Of a stretch of 8,106 bases of DNA, positions 1-7,298 are shown piece after piece (positions within the stretch are counted from its first letter, which is position 1; the number at the start of each line of letters is the position of its first letter). Source of the DNA: Mycoplasmatota bacterium (lineage in GTDB: Bacteria; Bacillota_I; Bacilli_A; Izemoplasmatales; Hujiaoplasmataceae); contig JAGLYJ010000048.1 in assembly GCA_023132365.1 (NCBI GenBank), positions 1 through 8,106 of the forward strand, given 5' to 3'. The translations under genes were made by a program, and so were the position numbers. Under the pieces are notes generated by a model. The model made no database searches, was not told where the DNA came from, and was given only the letters and a program-made list of their open reading frames with translations.

Positions 1-1
1 T

Positions 2-1336
2 GACAGCAAATTAAACGCGTTTAGTAAGGAAAGTGATAGTTATAATGACGCTGATAACGTTAGAATAATAAGGCTAAGCTGTGGTGGAGATAACTTTTTA
101 CAGAAAGAATTGTTATGGGAACATCTAAATGAATGGACTGACAATATTGTAAGTTTCTTCAAAAAGCAAAAACGTACTCCAAATTTCATAACAGGTCATT
201 ATGGAGATGGCGGATTATCTGCAGCAATGCTAAAACAAAAATTAAATATTCCTTATTCTTTCACAGGTCACTCTTTAGGTGCTCAGAAATTAGAGAAACT
301 AGGAGCTACTAAAGATAATATTCATTTATTAGAGGATAAGTACTACTTCTCAAAACGTATTGAAGCTGAAAGAACTGCAATTAAATACGCAGATACAGTT
401 TTTGTTTCAACCCAACAAGAAAAAAACGAACAATATACACATGTTCTATATAATGATATAACTAAAGATTCAATGAACAAGTTTGTGGTTGCCCCACCTG
501 GAGCTAACACTGATGTGTTCAATGAAATCGAAGCTAAATTTGATAAGGATTACAAATCTAAATTTGATAAGATTCTTAAACGAGATATAAGTGATAGTAG
601 ATTATACCTACCATGCATTATCTTGGCAAGCAGGTTAGATCCTAAGAAAAATCACATAGGTTTATTAAAGGCTTATGCAAATGATAAATCACTTCAAGAA
701 CGAGCAAACATTGCAATTTCATTAAGAGGTATCGATAATGCATATGAAGATTATTCAGCTGCTAAATCTGATGAAATTAAAATTCTAAATGAAATGATGA
801 AGGTAATTCATGAATTTCGTTTACAAGGTAAAATCACATTCATTTCTATAGGCTCGCAAAAAGAGCTTTCCTCTTTTTACAGATATATGGTTAAAAAGAA
901 ATCAGTGTTTTGTTTAACAGCACTTTATGAACCATTTGGATTAGCTCCAATTGAAGCTATGAGTTCTGGTTTGCCTGCAGTTGTAACTAAGTATGGTGGT
1001 CCAAGCGATGTCCTATTTGAAAATCAAATTAAATACGGAGTTTTAATTGATGTATTTGATTTAAAAAGCATATCTCTAGGGCTTCATGAAGCATTAAATA
1101 ATTATATTGATTACAAGAAAAAAGGAATTCAAAGAGTTTTAGAAAACTATACTTGGGATGCAACAGCTAAGAAGTATATGGAAGCTATAACTAAGATTAT
1201 TAAAAAAAATAGAAGTCATTCAAGTATAAAAATCCATGAATACTTCATTGATTCAATCACTAACCAAATTACTTCAAAATTAATAAATAAATATATAGAA
1301 ATGGAGTGTTTATATGAGCAAAATAAAGAAGATTAA
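2..1336 (+). CDS. Sucrose-phosphate synthase/sucrose synthase-like glycosyltransferase (GT4, GT-B fold), 5' truncated by the window edge
   Basis: The frame is open from base 2, giving 444 visible residues. The stretch before the TTG at 110 already matches the family (VRIIRLSCGGDNF, about 62-100), so the true start lies upstream, probably 50-70 codons away if the family length near 500 applies. Visible motifs are HYGDGG at 197-214 and FTGHSLGAQKLEKLG from 260, typical of the N-terminal acceptor-side domain of sucrose-phosphate synthase-type enzymes. The nucleotide-sugar site SRLDPKKN lies at 629-652. The GT-B E-x7-E motif (EPFGLAPIE) has its glutamates at 929-931 and 953-955, followed by GGPSDVL. 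Relatives transfer glucose or mannose from a nucleotide sugar to fructose 6-phosphate; sucrose synthases run reversibly. The exact donor and acceptor cannot be read here. No signal peptide is visible in the part present, so it is probably cytoplasmic. It overlaps the first permease gene by 23 bp, so the two are probably co-transcribed. Mannosylfructose-phosphate synthase is an alternative function. Confidence 0.85.
   Translation, partial: DSKLNAFSKESDSYNDADNVRIIRLSCGGDNFLQKELLWEHLNEWTDNIVSFFKKQKRTPNFITGHYGDGGLSAAMLKQKLNIPYSFTGHSLGAQKLEKLGATKDNIHLLEDKYYFSKRIEAERTAIKYADTVFVSTQQEKNEQYTHVLYNDITKDSMNKFVVAPPGANTDVFNEIEAKFDKDYKSKFDKILKRDISDSRLYLPCIILASRLDPKKNHIGLLKAYANDKSLQERANIAISLRGIDNAYEDYSAAKSDEIKILNEMMKVIHEFRLQGKITFISIGSQKELSSFYRYMVKKKSVFCLTALYEPFGLAPIEAMSSGLPAVVTKYGGPSDVLFENQIKYGVLIDVFDLKSISLGLHEALNNYIDYKKKGIQRVLENYTWDATAKKYMEAITKIIKKNRSHSSIKIHEYFIDSITNQITSKLINKYIEMECLYEQNKED
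1303..1306 (+). promoter_or_regulatory. Ribosome binding site of the first permease gene, inside the upstream gene
   Basis: GGAG lies 7 bases before the ATG at 1314. It sits within the last codons of the glycosyltransferase gene and fixes the permease start in the overlap, rather than the next in-frame ATG at 1383. The 23-bp overlap suggests translational coupling. Confidence 0.7.
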
Positions 1337-2546
1337 GAAACCATTTTCGAAGAGATTAGTTGATAAACTCTACAAATTTGGAATGTTTATTCTTTCTATA
1401 CCTTTAGTATTCATTTATATACCAATTAGATTTTTAGGCAGAAAGATTGCTTCATTTATTTTATGGGTATTTCGAACTAACAAATATTATGAAGGTGATG
1501 TTGGTATTCTTAAGTTTTTTAAATATGTTGCAATTCCACATCCATATAAAGGTGACAGTAACTTCATTATGTTTTTTGAATTAAATGTTACTGGAGAAAA
1601 AAATCAAGCTCAAAGAAACAGAGCATTTATTATGTTTTTACTTCCTGCATTAGGAAGTTTCTTGCTTTTTGTTGTTACCCCATTTTTTATGGGAATCTAT
1701 TACTCATTTACTAATTGGACCGGACTTAATAGTGGTAGTCAAATAATTGTAGGTTTCGATAATTACAAAAATATATTCAAAGACTACTTATTTATATATT
1801 CATTTACTAGAACAACTATTTATTCAATTCTCAATGTAATCGTGATTAATGTTGTTGCTTTTTCATTAGCATTATTAGTTACACAAAAACTGAAATTGAA
1901 AAATCTCTATAGAGCTGGGTTCTTTATGCCAAACTTAATTGGTGGTTTAGTACTTGGTTATATTTGGCAATTTATTTATTCTTCTGTTTTTACAGCAATC
2001 GGGAATAATTTAGGTGCTGAGACAGGGCTTTTCTCTCATAGTTTAATCGGTGGATTTGCTAATTCGAGTGAATCCATGGGTGCATTAATCGCAGTTGTAA
2101 CCTGGCAGTATGCTGGTTACATTATGATGATTTATATTGCTGCACTGCAAAATGTTCCACAAGACTTAATTGAAGCATCAAAAATTGATGGTGCAAGTGG
2201 ATTACAAAGACTTAGAACAATTATTTTTCCATTAGTTGCTCAAGCATTCACAATTGCATTATTCTTAACATTAGTTACATCATTTAAACAATACGATACA
2301 ATTCAAGCATTGACTCAAGGAGGTCCATCTGCTCTTATTCCAGAGTACTTGTCCAAGCTCCTCAATGTACCGTTTTGGAGTAGTGTCAACACTTTAGATT
2401 TAATGGCTATTAATATTTATGAAACTGCCTTTAGTCATTATGAAATGGGAGTAGGTCAAGCTAAAGCAATTGTATTCTTTACAATATTGTTAATTGTTAG
2501 TGTGATTCAAGTTACCTACAACCAAAGAAAAGAGGTGGAATTATAA
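1314..2546 (+). CDS. Sugar ABC transporter permease, MalF/UgpA type, with N-terminal extension
   Basis: This 410-residue integral membrane protein forms half of the channel of a carbohydrate importer. The core permease starts with a membrane segment near residues 103-131 (PALGSFLLFVVTPFFMGIYYSF), followed by the usual NWTG and FDNYKNIF region. Further helices lie near 165-190, 203-225, 255-280, 305-325 and 383-400. The cytoplasmic EAA loop that docks on the ATPase is at 287-306 (E287, A288, G293, then IIFP). The end of the core has the family LTQGGP and IYETAF motifs, but about 19 extra residues separate them (about 341-360). An extension of about 100 residues precedes the core. It is hydrophobic at 24-52 and carries IPLVFIYIPIRF (29-40) and HPYKGD (76-81), both echoed in the next gene. 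The ATG at 1314 is supported by GGAG 7 bases upstream. The stop overlaps the next start by one base. The family assignment is firm; the substrate is inferred only from the GH65 neighbour. Confidence 0.93.
   Translation: MSKIKKIKKPFSKRLVDKLYKFGMFILSIPLVFIYIPIRFLGRKIASFILWVFRTNKYYEGDVGILKFFKYVAIPHPYKGDSNFIMFFELNVTGEKNQAQRNRAFIMFLLPALGSFLLFVVTPFFMGIYYSFTNWTGLNSGSQIIVGFDNYKNIFKDYLFIYSFTRTTIYSILNVIVINVVAFSLALLVTQKLKLKNLYRAGFFMPNLIGGLVLGYIWQFIYSSVFTAIGNNLGAETGLFSHSLIGGFANSSESMGALIAVVTWQYAGYIMMIYIAALQNVPQDLIEASKIDGASGLQRLRTIIFPLVAQAFTIALFLTLVTSFKQYDTIQALTQGGPSALIPEYLSKLLNVPFWSSVNTLDLMAINIYETAFSHYEMGVGQAKAIVFFTILLIVSVIQVTYNQRKEVEL
2531..2538 (+). promoter_or_regulatory. Ribosome binding site of the second permease gene
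   Basis: AGAGGTGG lies 7 bases before the ATG at 2546. The stop of the preceding gene and this start share a base in TAATG, a classic coupling arrangement that favours equal amounts of the two permease subunits. Confidence 0.7.
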
Positions 2547-3682
2547 TGAGAAACTTCTTTAATAAAATAGGCTCTGCCTTGAAGAAATTCTTCCTTAATT
2601 TACCTTTTGCATCACTTGTTGTCTTAACTGCAATTCCATTATTACTTGTATACTTACCATTAAGATACTTAGTTAAGATTATAGCTATTATTTTACTAGC
2701 AATTATTGGACTATTTAGAAGATCAAAAGAAGAATCTAATAACTTTATTATAAAATTGTTAGTCTATATTAAATCAACTCACCATTATAGAGGCAATGTA
2801 AAATTATTCAAATTATTGGACAAGCATCTATCTGGTAGCAGACTTGCCATGATATATACAGAAATTTTAACTTTTGTTTTGATTATTGTATTCTTTATGC
2901 CTTTCGTTTTAATAATTATAAATTCTGCTAAAACCTCAGTTCAAATTATAGATAACCCTCTTAACGGAGGAAGTATGGCTACATTTATTAAAAATATAAA
3001 AACTATTCTGCAAAGCGAACAAATTAGATACTGGAATTCATTCTTTAACTCTCTAATTATTACTTCAGGTAGTTTAGCTGCAATCGGTGTTTTCTCAGGT
3101 ATGGCTGCTTGGGTATTAGTAAGAACTAAAAAACTATATTCAAGACTAATATTTGTTTTATTCCTTAGTGGAATGGTTATTCCGTTCCAAGTTGTAATGT
3201 TACCTTTAGTAAGGTTATTAGACATAGTAAGTACTACTATTGGTATACCGATGAAAGATACTTTCCACGGTGCTATATTAGTTTACGTTGGATTTGGTGC
3301 GCCATTATCAGTATTCATGTTCCATGGATTCATTAAATCTGTGCCTATGGATATTGAAGAAGCTGCTATTATTGATGGATGCTCTAGACCTCAATTGTTC
3401 TTTAGAATTATATTACCAATATTAAAACCAATCTTTGTTACTTTGCTTGTTCTTAACGGTTTATGGATATGGAATGATTATCTGTTACCTTCATTAGTAA
3501 TCGGTATGACTGGAGATGTCAGAACATTACCACTAGCAGTTGCTAATCTAGCTGGTGCATATGTAAGACAATGGGACTTATTACTTACTAGTGTATTACT
3601 TGCTGCAGTTCCTGTAGTTATCTTATTCTTATTCGCACAAAAATATATCATTAAAGGTATGACATCAGGAGCAATCAAATAG
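2546..3682 (+). CDS. Sugar ABC transporter permease, MalG/UgpE type, with N-terminal extension
   Basis: This 378-residue membrane protein is the second half of the importer channel. Core helices lie near 103-126, 165-192, 199-224, 243-262, 293-312 and 346-366. The EAA loop is complete at 272-291 (E272, A273, A274, G278, then IILP ending at P291). The NSLIIT stretch near 168-173, the WNDYLLP motif near 309-315 and the C-terminal QKYIIKGMTSGAIK tail are all typical of MalG-type subunits. MalG proteins usually run about 275-300 residues. This one has roughly 85-100 extra residues at the N-terminus, hydrophobic at 20-57, with IPLLLVYLPLRYL (30-42) and HHYRGN (79-84). These resemble the extension of the preceding permease. 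It follows that gene with a TAATG overlap and is 3 bp from the GH65 gene. No ATPase gene is present, so the pair probably uses one encoded elsewhere. Confidence 0.93.
   Translation: MRNFFNKIGSALKKFFLNLPFASLVVLTAIPLLLVYLPLRYLVKIIAIILLAIIGLFRRSKEESNNFIIKLLVYIKSTHHYRGNVKLFKLLDKHLSGSRLAMIYTEILTFVLIIVFFMPFVLIIINSAKTSVQIIDNPLNGGSMATFIKNIKTILQSEQIRYWNSFFNSLIITSGSLAAIGVFSGMAAWVLVRTKKLYSRLIFVLFLSGMVIPFQVVMLPLVRLLDIVSTTIGIPMKDTFHGAILVYVGFGAPLSVFMFHGFIKSVPMDIEEAAIIDGCSRPQLFFRIILPILKPIFVTLLVLNGLWIWNDYLLPSLVIGMTGDVRTLPLAVANLAGAYVRQWDLLLTSVLLAAVPVVILFLFAQKYIIKGMTSGAIK
3667..3671 (+). promoter_or_regulatory. Distant Shine-Dalgarno site of the phosphorylase gene
   Basis: AGGAG ends 14 bases before the ATG at 3686, longer than the usual 5-9. 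The upstream stop codon (TAG, 3680-3682) lies between them. No better site is visible, and the N-terminal family motif confirms the start, so initiation probably depends partly on ribosomes finishing the permease gene. That would keep the enzyme level below that of the lipoprotein. Confidence 0.45.
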
Positions 3683-3685
3683 AAT

Positions 3686-5917
3686 ATGAAAATTATATCG
3701 AGATTTAATCGTAAAGATATAAAAGAACTGCAGGTTGATGAATCAATATTTGCTTTACAAAATGGATATTTAGGAGTTAGAGGGAATTTTAGTGAAGGCT
3801 ATAATCAAGAAGATTATAAACAGACATTAATTAATGGCTTTTATAACTACTATGATTATTCATATGAAGAAAATTCCCCTGCTTTTCCTCAAAAAGGTCA
3901 GAGAATCATTAATGTAATTGATGGTCAATCAATTGACATCTATCTTGATGATAAAGCAATTAATTTAGAAAACTGCAATCTTAAGAACCTAGAAAGACAT
4001 TTCGATTTAGAAAAAGGAATTACTACTAGAAAAGCGAAGTATACAACAAAAGAAGGTCAAATCATAAATATTTTTGAAGAGAGATTGCTGTCTTTTATTC
4101 AAAAAGAATTATTAATAATTAAGTTAGGAATAAGTTCTCCTAACTACGAAGGATCAATAAAAATCATTTCAAGATTAAAGCTTCCAAATAAGCAAACTAT
4201 AGACGAACATGATTCAAGAATCAATGTTTCAAATAATAACGAAATTCACATTTTAAATAAACAAATTGAAACTGACAAAGCTATACTATTTTCTGAGTCA
4301 ACTACTTCTTCATTAAAATTAAGAGTAGGGATGAAACACAACGCAGACTTCAAGTGTCAAATTAGTCATAATGGAATTAATGCTGAAAAGTGTTATAATT
4401 TAACTAAGAACAGACAAATTGAAGTTATTAAATACGTAGCTTTCATAACTGATACATTAGATGAGATTGCTGAACTAAGCGTTGAAGATTCATTAGATAA
4501 AGCAATGTTAAATGGATATGAATACTATCAGAACCAACAGATACTATATTTAAATGATTTTTGGAACAAATCAGACATCTTAATTGAAGGTGATGATTTC
4601 CTTAACAAATCTGTTCTTTATAATATTTATCAACTAAATTCATGTTCAGTTTCAAATGAGCATTTAAGTATCCCCGCTAAAGGTTTAACTGGCGAAGGCT
4701 ATGAAGGTCATTATTTCTGGGATACAGAAATATATATGATCCCATTCTTTATCCTAACAAACCCTGATAAAGCGAAAAATTTATTAATGTGTAGATATCA
4801 TCAATTCGAAGAAGGAAGGAAAATTGCTAGAAGTCATGGTGCTACTCAAGGTGTTAAAATTCCTTGGAGAACGATAAATGGAAAAGAAGTAAGTCCATAT
4901 TATCCTTCTGGGAGCGCTCAATACCATATTAACTCTGATTTAGCATATTCAATAATTCAATATTTTGAATACACAAATGATATTAATTTTATCGCGGATT
5001 ATGGCTTTGAAATTCTTCTTGAAACAGCTAGATTTTTATATGATGTTGGTAACTTTTTTGATAATAAGTTCAATATCAATAATGTTACAGGTCCAGATGA
5101 ATACACAACTTTAGTTAATAATAATTACTACACTAATTCAATGGCCAAATATCATTTTAATTATCTTGTTAAAATCTATCAAGAACATTTTAATAAATTA
5201 AGTAAATCTATTAAGAGATTATCTGTAACTAAAACAGAAATTCAAGAATTTAGTGAAGCCGCCAAAAAAATGGCTTTACCTTTCGATGAAAATAAAAAGA
5301 TATGGCTACAAGATGATTCTTTCTCACAAAAGAAACCACTAGATTTTAAACAACTTCCAAAAGAGAATTTTCCACTAATATTACATTACCATCCATTATT
5401 TATTTATAAACATCAGGTATTAAAACAAGCTGATACATTATTATCTTTATTCTTACTTGATTATGATGATTTAGAAATCTATAATAACTCTTTTGATTAC
5501 TACTTACCAAAAACAACACACGATTCAAGTTTATCTAGATGTATCCATTCAATTGTTGCATTTAGACTTGGACATATTGATTTAGGTTACAAGTACTTAC
5601 AAGATATAGTAAAAATCGATTTAGAAAACACTTATAATAATACGCATCACGGATTACATATAGCTAATTCAGGTGGAATATACTTGTCTTTGATCTTTGG
5701 GATATTAGGTCTTAGAATTAAGGACGGCTTTATCTTAATCAGACCAAGTTATATAGAAAAATTAAAAACAATAAGCTTTAAGTTTTTCTATCAAAATACT
5801 GAAATAAGGTTTACATTGGGTAAAAAGATTCAAATATTGGTTAACAAGCCAATTAAATTAGGTATTTACAACGATATGATTCATATAAATGATACATATC
5901 AATGTGATTATATATAA
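3686..5917 (+). CDS. Family GH65 inverting alpha-glucoside phosphorylase (kojibiose/maltose/trehalose phosphorylase family)
   Basis: This 743-residue protein has no signal peptide and is expected in the cytoplasm. GH65 phosphorylases split an alpha-glucosyl disaccharide with phosphate, giving beta-glucose 1-phosphate and the free acceptor. The N-terminal beta-sandwich domain opens with the family motif FALQNGYLGVRG (22-33). The (alpha/alpha)6 catalytic barrel carries GLTGEGYEGHYFWDTEIY (333-350), which lines the glucose site, and VTGPDEY with E472 as the expected general acid. The phosphate-site motifs HDSSLS (612-617) and HHGLHIANSGG (654-664) favour a phosphorylase over a GH65 hydrolase. 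The length is close to the family norm (about 750-790) and all key motifs are intact. Specificity cannot be read from these motifs: maltose, trehalose, kojibiose, nigerose and glucosylglycerol enzymes all share them. It lies 3 bp after the second permease gene and 33 bp before the binding lipoprotein, so its substrate is probably the sugar the transporter imports. A beta-phosphoglucomutase would be the usual partner but is not in the window. Confidence 0.94.
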   Translation: MKIISRFNRKDIKELQVDESIFALQNGYLGVRGNFSEGYNQEDYKQTLINGFYNYYDYSYEENSPAFPQKGQRIINVIDGQSIDIYLDDKAINLENCNLKNLERHFDLEKGITTRKAKYTTKEGQIINIFEERLLSFIQKELLIIKLGISSPNYEGSIKIISRLKLPNKQTIDEHDSRINVSNNNEIHILNKQIETDKAILFSESTTSSLKLRVGMKHNADFKCQISHNGINAEKCYNLTKNRQIEVIKYVAFITDTLDEIAELSVEDSLDKAMLNGYEYYQNQQILYLNDFWNKSDILIEGDDFLNKSVLYNIYQLNSCSVSNEHLSIPAKGLTGEGYEGHYFWDTEIYMIPFFILTNPDKAKNLLMCRYHQFEEGRKIARSHGATQGVKIPWRTINGKEVSPYYPSGSAQYHINSDLAYSIIQYFEYTNDINFIADYGFEILLETARFLYDVGNFFDNKFNINNVTGPDEYTTLVNNNYYTNSMAKYHFNYLVKIYQEHFNKLSKSIKRLSVTKTEIQEFSEAAKKMALPFDENKKIWLQDDSFSQKKPLDFKQLPKENFPLILHYHPLFIYKHQVLKQADTLLSLFLLDYDDLEIYNNSFDYYLPKTTHDSSLSRCIHSIVAFRLGHIDLGYKYLQDIVKIDLENTYNNTHHGLHIANSGGIYLSLIFGILGLRIKDGFILIRPSYIEKLKTISFKFFYQNTEIRFTLGKKIQILVNKPIKLGIYNDMIHINDTYQCDYI

Positions 5918-5939
5918 GACTAGATTAATAAAAAAAAAT

Positions 5940-5945
5940 AGGAGG
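5940..5945 (+). promoter_or_regulatory. Strong Shine-Dalgarno site of the binding lipoprotein gene
   Basis: A perfect AGGAGG lies 5 bases before the ATG at 5951, preceded by an A-rich unstructured stretch. It is the strongest ribosome binding site in the window, fitting the higher amount of binding protein that ABC importers need. Confidence 0.8.
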
Positions 5946-5950
5946 AAAAA

Positions 5951-7276
5951 ATGAAAAAATTATTAATTGTTTTAGTCGCTTTTATCGCGATATTTACACT
6001 TGTAGGATGTGGTGAAACAACTACAGTAGCAACAACTGCTGCACCTACAACTACTACAGCTGCTCCAGAAACATTAAAAATATTCCAAAATAAAGTGGAA
6101 ATTGATGTTCCTTTATCAGCTTATGCAACAGCATGGGGAGAAGCAAACAACGTTGATGTTGAAGTTGTTACTTGTGGTGGAGATTCATGTGCTTATGGTA
6201 CACAAATCTTAGCTGAATTCCAAACAGCTGACTCACCAGATATCTTTGTTATTGAAGGTATGGGTGGATACAACGAATATGTTGATTATGTTCTTGATTT
6301 ATCTGGAGAAGCATGGTTAACAGATACTGATTTAACTTTCAAGGTTGATGGAACTCCTTATGGATTCCCTGTAGCTGTTGAAGGTTGGGGTATGGCTTAC
6401 AACGCAGAAATCTTAGATGCTGCTGGAGTTGACCCTGCTGACTTAACTACACAAGCTGCTTATGAAACAGCATTCATCGCTATCGAAGCATATTTCTTAA
6501 CTACTTATGGTGTTGATTGGGCAGATGACTATGCTGTAGTTTCTATGGCTGCAGCTTCAGGTATGACTTGGGTTACTGGTCTTCATAACTTCAATGGATA
6601 CTTATCTGCAGGATTAGCTTATGATGATTCATCTGTAATCGATGACCTTAATGCTGGTGTAGCTAATGCAACAAGATTAGGTGCTTACGCTGACTGGGTA
6701 GATTTACTATTTACATATGCTGACCCTATAATCTTACTAGAAGGTACTTATGATACACAAGTTGGAAAATTTGCTGCTGGTGAAGCTGCATTTATCCATC
6801 AAGGTAACTGGATTGATCCAAATCTAATGGCTTATTTCGAAGCTGAAGTAGATCCTTATGACCAATTCGAAATGGGTTATGCTCCTCACGCTGCTGCTGC
6901 TGGAGAAAATGATTCAATCTTTGTAAGTGCACCATCATATTATGTTATTAACACTGAATCTGATTCAATTGCTGCTGCTAAATTATTCTTAAATGACTTA
7001 GCATCTACAACAGCTGGACATGAATACATGGTTAATGAAGCAAAAATGATTCCTGCATTCAAATCTGTTACTTTAGTACCATCTAATCCATTATCTGCAG
7101 CTGTTGCAGAATGGATGTCATCTGGTAATATTTACGCATGGTGGCAAAATGATATGCCTTCTGGATTCGGTATGGATACATTAGGACCTATCTACACTAA
7201 CTTTGCAAGTGATACTTTAGATAAAGCATCATTTATAGCAGCTATTACAGGCGCTATTGAAGCTTTAGCTGACTAA
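5951..7276 (+). CDS. Extracellular sugar-binding lipoprotein of the ABC importer (solute-binding family 1)
   Basis: This 441-residue lipoprotein is expected to be anchored outside the membrane and to deliver sugar to the two permeases. It begins with MKK, a hydrophobic core (4-17) and the lipobox LVGC, with C20 as the lipid-modified residue. A Thr/Ala/Pro linker (22-39) with near-repeated TTAAP units leads to the binding domain. Family 1 features include LAEFQTADSPDIFVIEG (88-102), YGFPVAVEGWGMAYN (137-151) and GKFAAGEAAFIHQGNWI (272-288). The many aromatic residues (for example W146, W207, W287, and WW at 397-398) fit stacking against sugar rings. The mature protein is very acidic: by hand count about 59 Asp/Glu against 8 Lys and one Arg. 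Apart from C20 the only cysteines are C75 and C80 (CGGDSC), a possible small disulfide loop. It uses TTC for Phe more often than the GH65 gene does, consistent with high expression. It is the last gene of the operon, followed by a terminator. The exact ligand is unknown. Confidence 0.93.
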   Translation: MKKLLIVLVAFIAIFTLVGCGETTTVATTAAPTTTTAAPETLKIFQNKVEIDVPLSAYATAWGEANNVDVEVVTCGGDSCAYGTQILAEFQTADSPDIFVIEGMGGYNEYVDYVLDLSGEAWLTDTDLTFKVDGTPYGFPVAVEGWGMAYNAEILDAAGVDPADLTTQAAYETAFIAIEAYFLTTYGVDWADDYAVVSMAAASGMTWVTGLHNFNGYLSAGLAYDDSSVIDDLNAGVANATRLGAYADWVDLLFTYADPIILLEGTYDTQVGKFAAGEAAFIHQGNWIDPNLMAYFEAEVDPYDQFEMGYAPHAAAAGENDSIFVSAPSYYVINTESDSIAAAKLFLNDLASTTAGHEYMVNEAKMIPAFKSVTLVPSNPLSAAVAEWMSSGNIYAWWQNDMPSGFGMDTLGPIYTNFASDTLDKASFIAAITGAIEALAD

Positions 7277-7298
7277 TTAATTTTACTAAAATTTACAA

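Noticed and set aside
110..112. TTG as the start codon of the glycosyltransferase
   Set aside because: The frame is open back to base 2 and the upstream codons match the sucrose-phosphate synthase family. No Shine-Dalgarno precedes the TTG, so the gene is cut by the window edge.
2941..3225. Minus-strand open frame of 94 codons
   Set aside because: It lies wholly inside the MalG-like gene, has no motif or ribosome binding site, and is the antisense shadow of a well-supported gene.
3478..3678. Minus-strand open frame of 66 codons
   Set aside because: It is antisense to the conserved C-terminal part of the MalG-like permease and has no independent support.
5880..5939. Possible internal promoter before the lipoprotein gene
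   Set aside because: Several TATA-like hexamers occur, but none has a -35 match at 16-18 bases; this is expected by chance in AT-rich DNA.
6015..6068. Short ACA/ACT/GCT-rich repeats as a DNA repeat element
   Set aside because: They encode the Thr/Ala/Pro linker after the lipobox, which is common in lipoproteins. No regular tandem unit at DNA level is evident.
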